64,000 nucleotides of DNA, taken from Bacillota bacterium. Its GTDB lineage: Bacteria; Bacillota; Clostridia; Lachnospirales; Lachnospiraceae. The position numbers and the translations under genes were made by a program. The stretch is from contig JAEZKU010000036.1 of assembly GCA_023436065.1 (NCBI GenBank), forward strand, positions 93,720-157,719, read 5' to 3'. This document shows positions 52,450 to 59,629 of this stretch, piece after piece. Under the pieces are notes generated by a model. That model was not told the DNA's origin and ran no database searches. It saw nothing but the letters and a program-made list of their open reading frames with translations. Positions within the stretch are counted from its first letter, which is position 1, and each line of letters begins with the position of its first letter.

Positions 52450-53655
52450 CTATCCTATCTTCCTGTTGGCATTCTCAAATATCGGTAATCTCTCTTCTTC
52501 AATCTTAAAAATATCATGAACCAGAAAGTCTGCTGACGGTGATGCATCAAAATACTGCTCATAGGTGAAGCCTACCTGCTTGAATCTATTGTAGGTTTTA
52601 TAAGCCAGATCCAGATGCCACTCCGGTGTCGGCGTTCTATGACCTTCCAGCTTGGAACCCGGATTAGGATTCCATGCATTGGTCAGACTTAAAATTCCAC
52701 GGTTTGCAAAATACTCAACACCCTCAAGAATCTTCTCCTTCGGCTCAATCCCTGATACAAAACCGGTACGAACTCTTCCCCAGCCAAATACCTTGACAGC
52801 ATACTCAAGTGCATCCACCCAGTGCTGCCAACCACCGCACTCAGACTCCTTACCGGGGCAGATGGTTTTAAATATGTTCTTATCCCATATTTCGATCTGA
52901 ATTGCTAAGGTGCGATATCCTGCTTCCTTATACTTATCGATCACCGATAGGTCCGAAGGAGCCCCAATGACAGCTGTTCCGTTGAAATCCTCAAGTCCCG
53001 TATGCTCCTGGATCGCTTCTGCCACGTCAATATAGTAATCTACTTCCCTTCTCTCCGGGATAAAGCCTCCGGTTACATTCACATGCTTACCGTTATCGTA
53101 CTTGTATGCAGCTGCCACTGTTTCTCCAATCTGCTTTGGATTCTTCCATTTGATGTTTTCCGCATCCGCATAAGTATCCTTGGTTGCATTCGCATTGCAG
53201 AACAAGCAGTCCAGACCTTTATCCTTCAGAGCACATTCATTACTGTAGGCAATCCCCACTGTGCCGGTCGGGTTAAAGCTTCCCACATGCGACATTCTGG
53301 TTCCGTCCGAGGTCAACAGCCCATAGTAATGCGGTCTTTCAAAGAATTTAACAGGAAATAATTCTTTACCATGATCCAATAGGTAAAATTCATTATTATA
53401 GTATTCAATCGATATTTCTGACTTGGGATCCCAGTTGAAGGAATAGTTCAGTCCGTTCGGTGAGGAAAAGCTGCATGGAAATGCGATCCCAACATGATCC
53501 ACATGATCCATCTCAAATAATCCATGTATCTGCTCCTGATACTTCGTTCCTAATCCCAGATTCTTAAAAATAGATGGCTTTACATTAATTCCCTCAATAT
53601 TTACTTTAGATTTGATTGCCAGTTCTGCATGTAATAGATCCTTAATCGTGCTCAT
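52450..53655 (-). CDS. Radical-SAM-like protein with CX8CX2C motif
   Basis: A 401-residue protein. Cysteines C141, C150 and C153 (in ECALKDKGLDCLFCN) make a CX8CX2C cluster site, unlike the usual CX3CX2C. NVTGGFIPERRE resembles the SAM-binding GGE strand, and TLAIQIEIWDK a later beta strand of the TIM barrel. A C-terminal segment with SLTNAWNPNPGSK and conserved Trp/His residues follows. It could mature a cofactor, as NifB does, or convert the substrate. Residues 1-130 have no clear match. The radical-SAM call rests on the cluster, the GGE-like motif and the operon. Confidence 0.72.
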   Translation of the reverse strand: MSTIKDLLHAELAIKSKVNIEGINVKPSIFKNLGLGTKYQEQIHGLFEMDHVDHVGIAFPCSFSSPNGLNYSFNWDPKSEISIEYYNNEFYLLDHGKELFPVKFFERPHYYGLLTSDGTRMSHVGSFNPTGTVGIAYSNECALKDKGLDCLFCNANATKDTYADAENIKWKNPKQIGETVAAAYKYDNGKHVNVTGGFIPERREVDYYIDVAEAIQEHTGLEDFNGTAVIGAPSDLSVIDKYKEAGYRTLAIQIEIWDKNIFKTICPGKESECGGWQHWVDALEYAVKVFGWGRVRTGFVSGIEPKEKILEGVEYFANRGILSLTNAWNPNPGSKLEGHRTPTPEWHLDLAYKTYNRFKQVGFTYEQYFDASPSADFLVHDIFKIEEERLPIFENANRKIG

Positions 53656-53702
53656 TTAATATCCTCCCATATTATTATTTAATTTTGATATCGAACTACG
53701 AA

Positions 53703-54854
53703 TTACTTGCTTATCCCCAGCTCAGCGTAGGCTGCATCATAGAAAGTGCCGTTGATCCAGTCCTCAAATGTAAAGTTATTGCCAATCAATTCATTATCCA
53801 GGAGGAATTGAATGGTAGCCTTCCCTGATGCGACATTTTCCTCTGAAGCGGCAATCGCATAATAATTATCATGCTTCGGGTATAGGTATTCATAAGAATT
53901 TGCCGTACTTCCTGAAGTAACCCACTGGTTAAGCAATACATCAGTATCCGTCTTAGCCAGCTGCTGTGCTTTCACAAGTGATTTGATCAAGGCATAGATG
54001 ATATCCGGGTTCTCTTCAATAAATTTCGTTCTTGCAATCCCATAACTACCGCAGTTCCACTCCGGGTGTTCCCGATAGTCTACCAGAACATCACCATAGT
54101 CACCTTCAACCAGGTTCGTCAATGTACTGCCCCCAACCACAACACCATCCACATTCCCTGCAATAAACGCCTCTGCGGCACCCTGTGCATTCAGATTGAC
54201 AAACTCAATATCCTTGGCTGTCAGCCCATTTGCTTCTAAAATATCAATCAGCACCTTATGCATATAAGCACCCTTCTGAGTAGCAATCTTTTTCCCCTTC
54301 AAATCAGCTACAGAGGTATATCCCGCTCCCTTTGTTACGACCAAAGAAGCACCATTGCTTAGTCCGCTGAAGGAGATTAGCTGGGTATCAATTCCTGCTG
54401 CCTTACCAATAATCGCAGGGACATCACCAAGAAAACCGATATCCAGGTTATTACTTGCCAAAGCTTCATTGATTGCCGGACCTGCTCCTGTCATAGGAAC
54501 CAATTCCACTTTCACACCAAGGGTCTTAAACTCTTCCTCAATAAAGCCCTGATCCCTGGCAACACCTAAGGTATCTGTAAGAATTCCGGAACCGGAGACA
54601 TCCACATAACCTATTTTTACAGTGTCCGCAACATGCCCGGTTGGAATGCTGACCTCATCAACCTCGGTAGCAGGTGCTTCGGTGGAAGTGCTCTCCACAG
54701 CAGTGGCTTTTGTCTCCTCTGCTACTTTTGTTTGTTTCTCATCTGCTCCATCTGCATTCGTTTCCTTGCTTGACTTTCCACAGCCAAACAACACTGCCAT
54801 GGTAAGTGCCGCTAACAGGATGAAACCAATCACTTTCCTCATTTTCATTTTCAA
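53703..54854 (-). CDS. SsuA/NrtA-type substrate-binding lipoprotein
   Basis: A 383-residue extracytoplasmic binding protein. The signal ends in a lipobox LFGC and is followed by a Thr/Glu/Ala-rich linker to about residue 70. The mature domain (VKIGYVDVSGSGILTDTLGVARDQGF, AAEAFIAGNVDGVVVGGS) belongs to the NMT1/SsuA/TauA group that binds sulfonates, taurine, nitrate or thiamin precursors. Its gene follows the ATPase by 72 bp. With the sulfur genes around, a sulfonate, thioether or similar sulfur compound is the best guess. Confidence 0.88.
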   Translation of the reverse strand: MKMKMRKVIGFILLAALTMAVLFGCGKSSKETNADGADEKQTKVAEETKATAVESTSTEAPATEVDEVSIPTGHVADTVKIGYVDVSGSGILTDTLGVARDQGFIEEEFKTLGVKVELVPMTGAGPAINEALASNNLDIGFLGDVPAIIGKAAGIDTQLISFSGLSNGASLVVTKGAGYTSVADLKGKKIATQKGAYMHKVLIDILEANGLTAKDIEFVNLNAQGAAEAFIAGNVDGVVVGGSTLTNLVEGDYGDVLVDYREHPEWNCGSYGIARTKFIEENPDIIYALIKSLVKAQQLAKTDTDVLLNQWVTSGSTANSYEYLYPKHDNYYAIAASEENVASGKATIQFLLDNELIGNNFTFEDWINGTFYDAAYAELGISK

Positions 54855-54926
54855 AATCCTCCTTTTTAAACAATCCCTGAATAATAAATCATTCCTTTGA
54901 CCCCTGTTACTCTCCTGATCATCAAT

Positions 54927-55706
54927 CTAGATGGTATACTCCAACTCTTGCTTCTCATCTTCAAAAAAGTATTTATATACCTTGTTCTTTAATAAAGTGA
55001 AATCCGCACTGCTTCTGATCTTTGAACCTGCGGTATCGGCGTTGATGATCGCCTTGATTTCTCCCGGTCGGGCTGACATTACGATAATTCGCTGTCCCAA
55101 ATAGACCGCTTCGTCAATATCATGGGTGACTAATATCATCGTTGTCTTTTCCTCTTCCCATATTCTTAGCGTTTCCTTCTGCATCTGAATACGGGTCAAA
55201 GCATCCAGTGCACCAAACGGTTCATCTAGCAATAGTATCTTAGGGTTCGTTACCAATCCTCTTGCAATGGCAGCTCTCTGAGCCATTCCTCCTGATAACT
55301 GGTGTGGATATACATTCTCGAAGCCTTCAAGCTTCACCAGCCGAATCATTTCATCTACAATTTTATCCTTCTCTTTTTTAGGGATATTGTTTAACCCAAA
55401 TCCGATATTATCTCTAATTGACAGCCACGGCAGCAGTCTATGTTCCTGAAACACCATACCTCTGTCGATATCCGGACCGGTAATCTCTACTCCCTGGTTC
55501 TTGACACTTCCTATCTGATAATCCACAAGCCCTGCGATGATCTTAAGTAAAGTGCTTTTACCGCAGCCGCTGTGCCCGACTATCGTGATGAATTCGCCTT
55601 CCCTTATCGACAGGTTAATGTCCTTTAATATATCTACCTCTTTTTTATCCACGGCAAATCTCTTATGTAATCCTTCGATCTTTAATATTTCCTTTGACAA
55701 GCTCAT
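54927..55706 (-). CDS. SsuB-type ABC transporter ATPase
   Basis: A 259-residue nucleotide-binding subunit of the sulfonate/nitrate/taurine importer group. Walker A is VGHSGCGKSTLLK near residue 43, the signature is LSGGMAQRAAIARGL, and Walker B is KILLLDEPFGALD. It overlaps the permease gene by 4 bp (ATGA). It powers the importer whose permease and binding protein flank it. Confidence 0.94.
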   Translation of the reverse strand: MSLSKEILKIEGLHKRFAVDKKEVDILKDINLSIREGEFITIVGHSGCGKSTLLKIIAGLVDYQIGSVKNQGVEITGPDIDRGMVFQEHRLLPWLSIRDNIGFGLNNIPKKEKDKIVDEMIRLVKLEGFENVYPHQLSGGMAQRAAIARGLVTNPKILLLDEPFGALDALTRIQMQKETLRIWEEEKTTMILVTHDIDEAVYLGQRIIVMSARPGEIKAIINADTAGSKIRSSADFTLLKNKVYKYFFEDEKQELEYTI

Positions 55707-56473
55707 ACCCTCCTAGTCTGTACCCAGGGGGTAACCTTCTTTGACACATAGCTTAGAATCCGATCCATCAGGATACCAAGAATACCGATCAAAATCATTC
55801 CTACAATCATTACATCCGGCTGCATTAAGTTTCTAGCCTCACTCATACGAAAACCGATTCCCGAGCTGGAGGCAATTAATTCAGCAGCAACAACCGCCAT
55901 CCATGATATCCCGAGTCCGACCTTCAAACCGACAAAGATCTGAGGTAAAGCAGACGGAAGGTAAACTCTTAAAAAAATCTGCCAGCTGTTCAAACGATAC
56001 AGCTTCGCAACTTCAATATAGCCCAGTGATGTGCTTGTGATACCGCTTAAGGTATTCACCATAATCGGGAAGAAAGCTCCCAGGATTATGATTACTACTT
56101 TAGAAAGATCTCCTATTCCACACCATAGGATAATCATTGGTATCCATGCCATCATAGGAATTTGTCTGATTGTATTTAGTGATAATGTTAAAATATTTCT
56201 AATAGTGAACGACATCCCCATTAATGTTCCCAAAGTAATTCCCAGTAAAGCTGCAAAGAAATACCCCTTCAAAACTCTGGCGACACTGACACTTACATCC
56301 TCTATCAGTTGGCCATTATTCAATTGTTTGATAAATGCTCTGCCTACTGCACTGATTTTGGGTAGTATTGCTGCCGGAGTATCCTTATAATTTGTCACAT
56401 AATACCATGCGATTAAAACTATAACCGGAATGATTATACTTAATAAAATGTTTCTTACCTTATGCATCAGCAT
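55703..56473 (-). CDS. SsuC-type ABC transporter permease
   Basis: A 256-residue membrane permease with about six hydrophobic helices. The EAA-type loop is EVAKLYRLNSWQIFLRVYLPSALPQIF near residue 160. It starts with ATG CTG ATG; the third codon has better spacing from AGGAGG, so the true start may be 56467. It is the first large gene of the operon and follows the terminator and the short leader frame. Sulfonate-type import is inferred from family and context. Confidence 0.93.
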   Translation of the reverse strand: MLMHKVRNILLSIIIPVIVLIAWYYVTNYKDTPAAILPKISAVGRAFIKQLNNGQLIEDVSVSVARVLKGYFFAALLGITLGTLMGMSFTIRNILTLSLNTIRQIPMMAWIPMIILWCGIGDLSKVVIIILGAFFPIMVNTLSGITSTSLGYIEVAKLYRLNSWQIFLRVYLPSALPQIFVGLKVGLGISWMAVVAAELIASSSGIGFRMSEARNLMQPDVMIVGMILIGILGILMDRILSYVSKKVTPWVQTRRV

Positions 56474-56513
56474 TACCTCCTAATAAATCAGTTAATTGCT
56501 TGAATTAAGCATA

Positions 56514-56573
56514 TTATCTGTAACAATAATCTCCCCTGTAGCCTTCATTAATAAGCTGTAGCTTACTTTTCAA
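56514..56573 (-). CDS. Candidate 19-residue cysteine-containing leader peptide
   Basis: A short frame with a TTG start, preceded by AAAGGAG at a spacing of nine bases, encodes MKSKLQLINEGYRGDYCYR and then stops. It lies 40 bp before the SsuC-type start and 28 bp after a strong terminator. Its cysteine near the C-terminus resembles the arrangement in amino-acid leader peptides, but no alternative hairpin was proven. The TTG could also be a -35 element. A real product or a regulatory uORF is only suggested. Confidence 0.4.
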   Translation of the reverse strand: MKSKLQLINEGYRGDYCYR

Positions 56574-56607
56574 GTCAGTTCACTCCTTTACTTTTTTATC
56601 AAAAAAA

Positions 56608-56642
56608 GGTTCCGAAGCACAGAAAAACCGTGCTTCGAAACC
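56608..56642 (-). terminator. Strong intrinsic terminator between tRNA-Cys and the ssu/nitrogenase-like operon
   Basis: On the minus strand GGTTTCGAAGCAC pairs with GTGCTTCGGAACC (one G-U) and is followed by seven T. The next ribosome binding site begins within 15 bases. A separate promoter between it and the leader frame seems unlikely, so operon expression may depend on reading through this terminator. Confidence 0.85.
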
Positions 56643-56689
56643 TCCAGATGTCTAGTCAGTTTCAATATATTTATTGTTGTTATGTGTCA

Positions 56690-56760
56690 TGGAGCCTATC
56701 GGATTTGAACCGATACTCTAGGTTTTGCAGACCCTTGCTTTTCCCTTTAGCCAAGACTCC
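56690..56760 (-). tRNA. tRNA-Cys (GCA anticodon)
   Basis: The minus strand folds as a 71-nt tRNA. The 7-bp acceptor stem pairs GGAGTCT with AGGCTCC, the D stem has 3 bp (GCT/AGC), and the anticodon loop CTGCAAA carries GCA. The T arm is ATCGG-TTCAAAT-CCGAT. The anticodon stem has one A-A mismatch and one G-U pair. The discriminator is A, whereas most tRNA-Cys have U73. CCA is not encoded. It stands alone, not in a tRNA cluster, and lies directly upstream of the sulfur-linked operon. Confidence 0.85.
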
Positions 56761-56784
56761 AAAGCTTAAGATAATAATAACCTG

Positions 56785-56814
56785 ATAATATAGATTAAAT
56801 GCTCTTTCTGAAAA
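56785..56814 (-). promoter_or_regulatory. Possible promoter of the tRNA-Cys gene
   Basis: On the minus strand TTTTCA (56809-56814), 18 bp, then TATTAT (56785-56790), about 24 bp before the tRNA 5' end. The -35 matches only four of six consensus bases and overlaps the metQ terminator stem. The call is tentative. Confidence 0.35.
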
Positions 56815-56843
56815 CAGATCCTTCCTTCCCAGAAAGAGCATTT
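56797..56843 (-). terminator. Hairpin after metQ
   Basis: AAATGCTCTTTCTG pairs exactly with CAGAAAGAGCATTT. On the minus strand the tail is short (TTTAATCT). It lies 53 bp beyond the metQ stop codon and separates it from the tRNA gene. Confidence 0.65.
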
Positions 56844-56895
56844 TCTTTTCTGTTCTTTCAGTTTAACAGTATTCTGTTCATTCCTGTTCTTTCGA

Positions 56896-57807
56896 TTAGA
56901 AGATTGGAACAACAGCTCCCTGATAAGTATCATTAATAAATTGCTTTACCACATCACTTTGCAGTGCTGCAATCAATGCTTTGATATCCTCTCTGCCTTC
57001 ATTACCCTCTTTGACAGCTACGATGTTACCATAAGTCTGTGCAGCAATTGATTCTTTGTCCTCTACTGCGATAGCATCCTTAGCTACATTGAGTCCTGCT
57101 TCGATGGCATAGTTTCCGTTGATTACTGCCAGCTCCACATCCGGTAAGGAACGTGCGATCTGTGCTGCCTCAAGCTCAACGATTTCAACCTTCTTAGGAT
57201 TCTCGGCAATATCATTCTTCGTAGCGTTTAAGCCCACTCCTTCTTTCAGTTTAATGATTCCCTGTGCTTCTAATAACAGGAGTGCTCTTGCTTCGTTGGT
57301 TGCATCATTGGGAACAGCAATCTGTGATCCTTCCTTCAACTCATCGATGCTGGATATTTTACCGGGATAAACTCCAAAGGGTTCATAATGGATGGAACCG
57401 GCAGATACCAGAGCAGTTCCGTTTTCTTTATTATATTGATCTAAGTAAGGCTGATGCTGGAAATAATTCGCATCTAAGTCTCCACTGTCAAGTGCCACAT
57501 TCGGCTGTACATAATCTTGATATACTACAATCTTCAGTTCATATCCTTCTTTTTCAAGAACCGGTTTGATCTGTTCAAGTATCTCTGCATGCGGTGTTGA
57601 ACTTGCACCAACAGTAATGGTCTTAACCTCCGTCGGTTCAGCAGTCGGAGCTGTTGTCGCAGCGGGTGTTTCTGTTGCCTCTGTCTTCGCTGCTTCTGTA
57701 GGTGTTGTTGCCTGACTGGTGCCGGTTGTTGTATCTTTACCAGAGCATCCGGTTAGTATTACTCCCACCAGGGTTAGTATCGTGATACCTGTGATTAATT
57801 TTTTCAT
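56896..57807 (-). CDS. metQ: MetQ/NlpA-family methionine-binding lipoprotein
   Basis: A 303-residue lipoprotein with lipobox LTGC followed by a Thr/Ala/Glu-rich linker to about residue 65. The mature domain (ITVGASSTPHAEILEQIKPVLEKEGYELKIVVYQDYVQPN, VALDSGDLDANYFQHQPYLD) is that of NlpA/MetQ proteins, which deliver D/L-methionine to the MetNI importer. No metN or metI gene lies nearby, so its partner must be elsewhere. It has a strong promoter with a sulfur-type motif downstream of the start site. Confidence 0.93.
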   Translation of the reverse strand: MKKLITGITILTLVGVILTGCSGKDTTTGTSQATTPTEAAKTEATETPAATTAPTAEPTEVKTITVGASSTPHAEILEQIKPVLEKEGYELKIVVYQDYVQPNVALDSGDLDANYFQHQPYLDQYNKENGTALVSAGSIHYEPFGVYPGKISSIDELKEGSQIAVPNDATNEARALLLLEAQGIIKLKEGVGLNATKNDIAENPKKVEIVELEAAQIARSLPDVELAVINGNYAIEAGLNVAKDAIAVEDKESIAAQTYGNIVAVKEGNEGREDIKALIAALQSDVVKQFINDTYQGAVVPIF

Positions 57808-57840
57808 CTTCCATCCTCCTTAATATCGATTGTCTCTTTC

Positions 57841-57901
57841 ATATTATTCATATATATTTTCTATGATTTAGGATGATAACATACTATTACAGGTGTGTCA
57901 A
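57841..57901 (-). promoter_or_regulatory. metQ promoter with sulfur-type motif
   Basis: TTGACA (57896-57901, minus strand), 17 bp, then TATCAT (57873-57878). TATATATGAATAATAT (57841-57856, minus strand) follows the start site. The identical 16-mer lies in the second cysK promoter region at 59058-59073. Confidence 0.65.
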
Positions 57902-57955
57902 TATGTTTTAGAAATAATTTCTTGAAATGCTAAAAAATATTTTTTCTAAAGAAAA

Positions 57956-57988
57956 GGCAGAGCGTGTCTGCTATTCGTACGCTCTGCC
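57956..57988 (-). terminator. Intrinsic terminator of the second cysK
   Basis: GGCAGAGCGT pairs exactly with ACGCTCTGCC around a 13-base loop. On the minus strand it is followed by TTTTCTTT. It lies 49 bp beyond the stop codon. Confidence 0.85.
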
Positions 57989-58037
57989 TGTAATTAATTT
58001 ATGTTCTGTTGAGCTATGTGCTCTGCCATGCCATAAC

Positions 58038-58973
58038 TTAGGAATTGGAGTATAACCCTGTTGACAGATATCTTTCTCCCGTATCGGGAAGTACCACAAC
58101 GATGGTCTTTCCTCTGTTTTCTTCTCTTTTTGCGATTTGTTCGGCAGCAAATAAGGCAGCACCCGAGGATATGCCTACCAATATTCCTTCCCTGGCAGCC
58201 AATTCTCTTGCTGTGTCAAAAGCCTCTTCATTTTTGACATGGAATATCTCATCCACGATATCTTTATTAAAAATCTCCGGGATAAAGTTCGCACCAATTC
58301 CCTGAATTCTGTGAGCACCGGGTGTTCCTCCCGACAACACCTGGGAATCAAACGGTTCGACAGCTATGATTTTTACAGAAGGTTTTAACTCCTTTAATCT
58401 TTCCCCGACTCCGGTCACGGTACCACCGCTTCCTACACCGGCTACAAAGATATCCACTTTCCCTTCGGTATCCTTCCAAATCTCTTCAGCCGTGGTCTCT
58501 CTGTGGGTCTTCGGATTAGCCGGGTTACGAAACTGCTGGGGCAGAAAAGCATGTGGCAGCTGTGAAGCAATTTCTTCTGCTTTCTGGACTGCTCCTCTCA
58601 TTCCTTCGCTTCCGGGTGTAAGAACCAGCTCTGCTCCAAAAGCGACCAGTAAATTCCTTCGTTCAATACTCATGGTATCGGGCATAACAATAATAGCCTT
58701 ATAACCTCTGGCAGCTGCGACAAAAGCCAGACCGACACCGGTATTCCCACTGGTTGGCTCTACTATGACAGTATCCTCGGTAATTAATCCCCTCTCTTCC
58801 GCATCCTTGATCATTCCGTATGCAATTCTGTCCTTCACGCTTCCCGCAGGATTAAAACTTTCCAGCTTTGCGAGCAGAGTAACCTCAAGCCCCTTTCGAC
58901 TACTGTATCTTTTTAGCTCCACCAATGGTGTATTTCCTACTAAATCAAGAATACTTTGATTATATGTAGGCAT
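58038..58973 (-). CDS. cysK: Second cysteine synthase paralog
   Basis: A 311-residue PLP enzyme closely related to the product of 30200-31132. The PLP lysine is in PAGSVKDRIAYGM near residue 43, the substrate loop is PTSGNTGVGLA, and the phosphate loop is GVGSGGTVTGVGERL. It should use O-acetylserine and sulfide, or a related donor such as thiosulfate. It differs from the first copy in the 210-225 region (FDSQVLSGGTPGAHRIQGIGANFIPEIF). It has its own promoter and the shared sulfur motif, so the two copies may answer different signals. Confidence 0.94.
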   Translation of the reverse strand: MPTYNQSILDLVGNTPLVELKRYSSRKGLEVTLLAKLESFNPAGSVKDRIAYGMIKDAEERGLITEDTVIVEPTSGNTGVGLAFVAAARGYKAIIVMPDTMSIERRNLLVAFGAELVLTPGSEGMRGAVQKAEEIASQLPHAFLPQQFRNPANPKTHRETTAEEIWKDTEGKVDIFVAGVGSGGTVTGVGERLKELKPSVKIIAVEPFDSQVLSGGTPGAHRIQGIGANFIPEIFNKDIVDEIFHVKNEEAFDTARELAAREGILVGISSGAALFAAEQIAKREENRGKTIVVVLPDTGERYLSTGLYSNS

Positions 58974-59057
58974 TAAAACCCCTCCTTTTAAAGAGCTACA
59001 GTCAGCTGTAGCGTCACCTCATAATATGATCATGATAGACATATTAATCATATCATT

Positions 59058-59097
59058 TATATATGAATAATATACATAAACTGGTAACATATGTCAA
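59058..59097 (-). promoter_or_regulatory. Promoter of the second cysK with sulfur-type motif
   Basis: On the minus strand TTGACA (59092-59097), 17 bp, then TATATT (59069-59074). TATATATGAATAATAT (59058-59073, plus strand) overlaps the -10 box. The exact 16-mer also occurs at metQ in the opposite sense relative to the gene. Confidence 0.6.
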
Positions 59098-59201
59098 TCA
59101 ATATTTATTCCGAAAACATTTTAATCTTCCGATCCATTGACGACACAGACAGGATTTGGTATAGTTTACCAAAAGAATACTGTTATCTAAGGAGGTAAAC
59201 A

Positions 59202-59534
59202 ATGGAGAATATTTTTCCCGAACCTATCACTCAGCTGCCGCAGGCGGACATGCCCTTTACGAATTATCAGGCATATATCTCACAGGCAGAAAGTCATCAA
59301 ATCATCTTCATGCAGTTCAATGAGGATCTTATTCTGCCCGAGCATTCTCATGAAAGTCAATGGGGTATCGTTCTGGAAGGTAAGATAGAGTTAACCATTG
59401 ATGGGGTAACAAATACTTATTCTAAGGGAGACCGATATTTTATCGGTAAGGGAGTGAAGCATTCCGGTAAAATATATGCCGGTTATGCCGATATGACCTT
59501 CTTCAATCAAAAGGACAGATATCATACAAAATAG
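59202..59534 (+). CDS. Cupin-domain protein
   Basis: A 110-residue single cupin. Metal-binding-type residues appear in LPEHSHESQWGIVLEGKIEL (His/His/Gln) and the second motif is KGDRYFIGKGVKHSGK. Small cupins of this kind act as sensors, isomerases or storage proteins, so no reaction is assigned. It has a good AAGGAGG site and a shared terminator with the convergent GNAT gene. It is divergent from the second cysK and could share its control region. Confidence 0.85.
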   Translation: MENIFPEPITQLPQADMPFTNYQAYISQAESHQIIFMQFNEDLILPEHSHESQWGIVLEGKIELTIDGVTNTYSKGDRYFIGKGVKHSGKIYAGYADMTFFNQKDRYHTK

Positions 59535-59598
59535 TCAGGGATATTATCTATGGAGCCTAGAAGAGACTCCATGCGACTCAGAACTGAGCAGTACTTAT

Positions 59599-59626
59599 GA
59601 AAAGCAGCCTAACCCGGCTGCTTTTC
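59599..59626. terminator. Bidirectional terminator between cupin and GNAT genes
   Basis: GAAAAGCAGCC and GGCTGCTTTTC pair perfectly. T-runs occur on both strands, and the genes on either side converge. Confidence 0.85.
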
Positions 59627-59629
59627 GCT

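Larger units (their letters stand above)
56474..56895. other. 422-bp leader region of the nitrogenase-like operon
   Basis: From right to left on the minus strand the region holds the metQ terminator, a possible promoter, the tRNA-Cys gene, a strong terminator, a 19-codon leader frame and the SsuC ribosome binding site. No SAM-box or T-box core sequence was recognised. It is the only visible control region for the nine-gene operon. Confidence 0.7.

Noticed and set aside
56690..56760. tRNA for selenocysteine or another isotype
   Set aside because: The anticodon is GCA, and the acceptor and variable arm lengths fit a standard tRNA-Cys rather than the long tRNA-Sec.
56474..56895. SAM-I riboswitch or T-box upstream of the operon
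   Set aside because: The conserved cores of these elements were not found on the minus strand. The hairpin is a plain terminator after a tRNA.
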